NCBI GenBank assembly: GCA_031431125.1
Contig: JANPCX010000043.1
Coordinates: 1-23,645 of the forward strand
Length of the DNA stretch: 23,645 bases
From: JANPCX01 sp031431125
Lineage (GTDB): Bacteria; Pseudomonadota; Gammaproteobacteria; Burkholderiales; Burkholderiaceae_C
Direction: 5' to 3'
Part shown: in pieces, positions 22,843 to 23,645 of the stretch
Numbering within the stretch: the stretch's first letter is position 1
How the letters are laid out: each line of letters begins with the position of its first letter
The notes under the pieces: generated by a model
Seen by the model: the letters and a program-made list of their open reading frames with translations, nothing else
What the model was told of the DNA's origin: nothing
The model's database searches: none
Program-made: the position numbers and the translations under genes

Positions 22843-22996
22843 AACGCTGAATGAGTCCCCGCGAGAGTGCAAGGCCTCGATTGGGGATGGGATGCAAGGC
22901 GAAAACCACAGCCATAGCCCCGCTATGGCGAGGATTTTCAACGCAGCAGACCGCCCAAAGCAGGGGTGCGCGAACCGCAGGGACTTGTTCAGCGTT
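22843..22996. mobile_element. 154-bp inverted-repeat element (MITE-like)
   Basis: The ends match in 18 of 21 positions: AACGCTGAATGAGTCCCC... at 22843-22863 and, inverted, 22976-22996. At the centre is a hairpin CCATAGC-CCC-GCTATGG (22912-22928). It encodes nothing recognisable. The ends resemble insertion-sequence termini with the AACAAGTCCC motif, and I recall the central hairpin as a dispersed sequence in related genomes. It lies between the truncated-looking exported protein gene and a transposase fragment. Confidence 0.65.
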
Positions 22997-23003
22997 ACCC
23001 AAA

Positions 23004-23120
23004 GTGATGGATCGCAGCTCTGTCGACTGTGCGCAGCTGTGTGCGCTGCGCCAGGCCGGCGCCTTCTTCGTGACTCGCGCCAAGTCGCCGAAGGACGCCA
23101 TGCGCGTCTGTTCGACTGCA
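23004..23120 (+). pseudogene. IS4-type transposase remnant
   Basis: The frame reads VMDRSSVDCAQLCALRQAGA followed by FFVTRAKSPKDAMRVCSTA. Complete IS4-family transposases contain a very similar block (MDRxYVDFxRLxALxQAGAFFVTRAK, then a tail like xNMxxRRVYS) around the second catalytic Asp. Only about 39 codons remain, with substitutions at normally aromatic positions (Tyr to Ser, Phe to Cys, Tyr to Cys), and neither flank continues the protein. It is a decayed fragment without function, ending about 30 bases before msbA. Confidence 0.72.
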
Positions 23121-23152
23121 GAGTCTGAAGGCCCCAGGGAGACATCGGAAGC

Positions 23153-23645
23153 GTGGACAATCCAGGCTTTCATGTCCACCCGACCGTGACCCAATACTCT
23201 GACGCCGTCATCTACCGCCGCCTGTTGAGATATGTGCGCCCCTACTGGCCCGTATTCGTGATCGGCTTGGTGGCCATGGTATTGGGTGCTGCCACCGATT
23301 CCGCATTGCCCGCGCTGCTGCAGCAGCTGCTAGACGGCAGCTTCGTCGACAAAAACCCGCAAGCGATTGTGCTCACGCCGATCTTGCTCGTGCTGCTGTT
23401 CACGCTGCGCGGGCTGGCGGACTTCGCCCAGACGGTGGCACTGGCCAGCGTATCGCAAAAGGTGCTGGCCGACGTGCGTGCAGAGATGTTTGACAAGATG
23501 CTGCGCTTGCCGACCCACTACTTCGACGCCAACACCTCCGGCGCGTTGAGCTCGAGGATCATCTACAACGCCGGCCAGGTCACGCCCCTGGTCACTGGCG
23601 TGCTGGTCACCCTGGTGCGCGACAGCCTCACGGTACTCGGGTTGC
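23153..23645 (+). CDS. msbA: MsbA-type lipid A exporter, N-terminal part
   Basis: The visible 164 codons encode the first part of an ABC exporter membrane domain: LLRYVRPYWPVFVIGLVAMVLGAATDSALPALLQ, then LADFAQTVALASVSQKVLADVRAEMF and LPTHYFDANTSGALSSRIIYNAGQV. These closely match MsbA, the inner-membrane flippase for lipid A and core oligosaccharide. The ATPase half is beyond the window. GTG 23153 has AGGGAG upstream (11 nt); GTG 23186 is closer to the usual protein start but has no ribosome binding site. Its promoter must lie in or behind the transposase remnant and the inverted-repeat element. Confidence 0.9.
   Translation, partial: MDNPGFHVHPTVTQYSDAVIYRRLLRYVRPYWPVFVIGLVAMVLGAATDSALPALLQQLLDGSFVDKNPQAIVLTPILLVLLFTLRGLADFAQTVALASVSQKVLADVRAEMFDKMLRLPTHYFDANTSGALSSRIIYNAGQVTPLVTGVLVTLVRDSLTVLGL

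Noticed and set aside
22247..23128. 293-codon plus-strand frame opposite the exported protein gene
   Set aside because: Antisense to conserved motifs of the minus-strand gene and reads the transposase remnant out of frame.
22814..23194. 127-codon N-terminal extension of the exported protein
   Set aside because: It runs through the inverted-repeat element and opposite the transposase fragment, so it is an accidental open frame rather than native sequence, although a start inside the element cannot be excluded.

Overview
The window reads as a chromosomal segment of a betaproteobacterium, most likely Burkholderiales, family Comamonadaceae. This is an inference from the GC-rich codon use, the protein flavour (DUF2905, DUF6279 and DUF4136 proteins, PTR1-type folate SDR, MsbA), and palindromic intergenic repeats of a type I recall from that group. 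I could not run a database search, so all family names rest on motif recognition. No rRNA, tRNA or CRISPR array was found.

Layout. 1-159 is the istA-proximal end of an IS21-family insertion sequence that runs off the left edge; about 670 bases of mostly unexplained sequence follow, with one small ORF that has a good ribosome binding site. 834-2593 holds two consecutive TPR proteins (+). 2720-4876 is a divergent pair: a LysR regulator (-) and a periplasmic amino-acid-type binding protein (+) with no permease beside it. 4877-5320 has no gene but holds a 119-bp inverted-repeat element and a 34-bp hairpin repeat. 5321-6450 is a two-gene membrane operon (-): a DUF2007-type protein, then a small protein resembling an ion-channel pore without a selectivity filter. 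6590-9659 (-) is glmU followed by a COG2509-type flavoprotein. The ATG of glmU overlaps the ATG of a divergent DUF6279-type lipoprotein gene (9658-10566, +).

10622-13850 is a tight five-gene operon (-): pteridine-reductase-like SDR, folB, ttcA, a DUF4136 lipoprotein and a VOC protein. Divergent from it are a MidA-type methyltransferase and, past a REP-like repeat, a DUF2905 membrane protein. 15590-18489 (-) encodes DUF3616, a diacylglycerol-kinase-like lipid kinase and a metallophosphoesterase. 18644-20695 (-) is a LemA lipoprotein followed by two TPM-domain proteins. 20955-22813 (-) is an exported protein translationally coupled to a GT51 transglycosylase with a large extra periplasmic region. 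Next come a 154-bp inverted-repeat element and a decayed IS4-type transposase fragment, which abut the start of msbA at the right edge.

Themes. Much of the content concerns the cell envelope (GlmU, MsbA, GT51 transglycosylase, several lipoproteins, lipid kinase, LemA/TPM) plus folate and tRNA modification. The most unusual feature is the number of unrelated short inverted-repeat elements, several of which overlap stop codons or gene starts. Nothing here amounts to a clear new multigene system. The best candidates for undescribed biology are the DUF2007/filterless-channel pair, the transglycosylase with its secreted partner, and the inverted-repeat elements.
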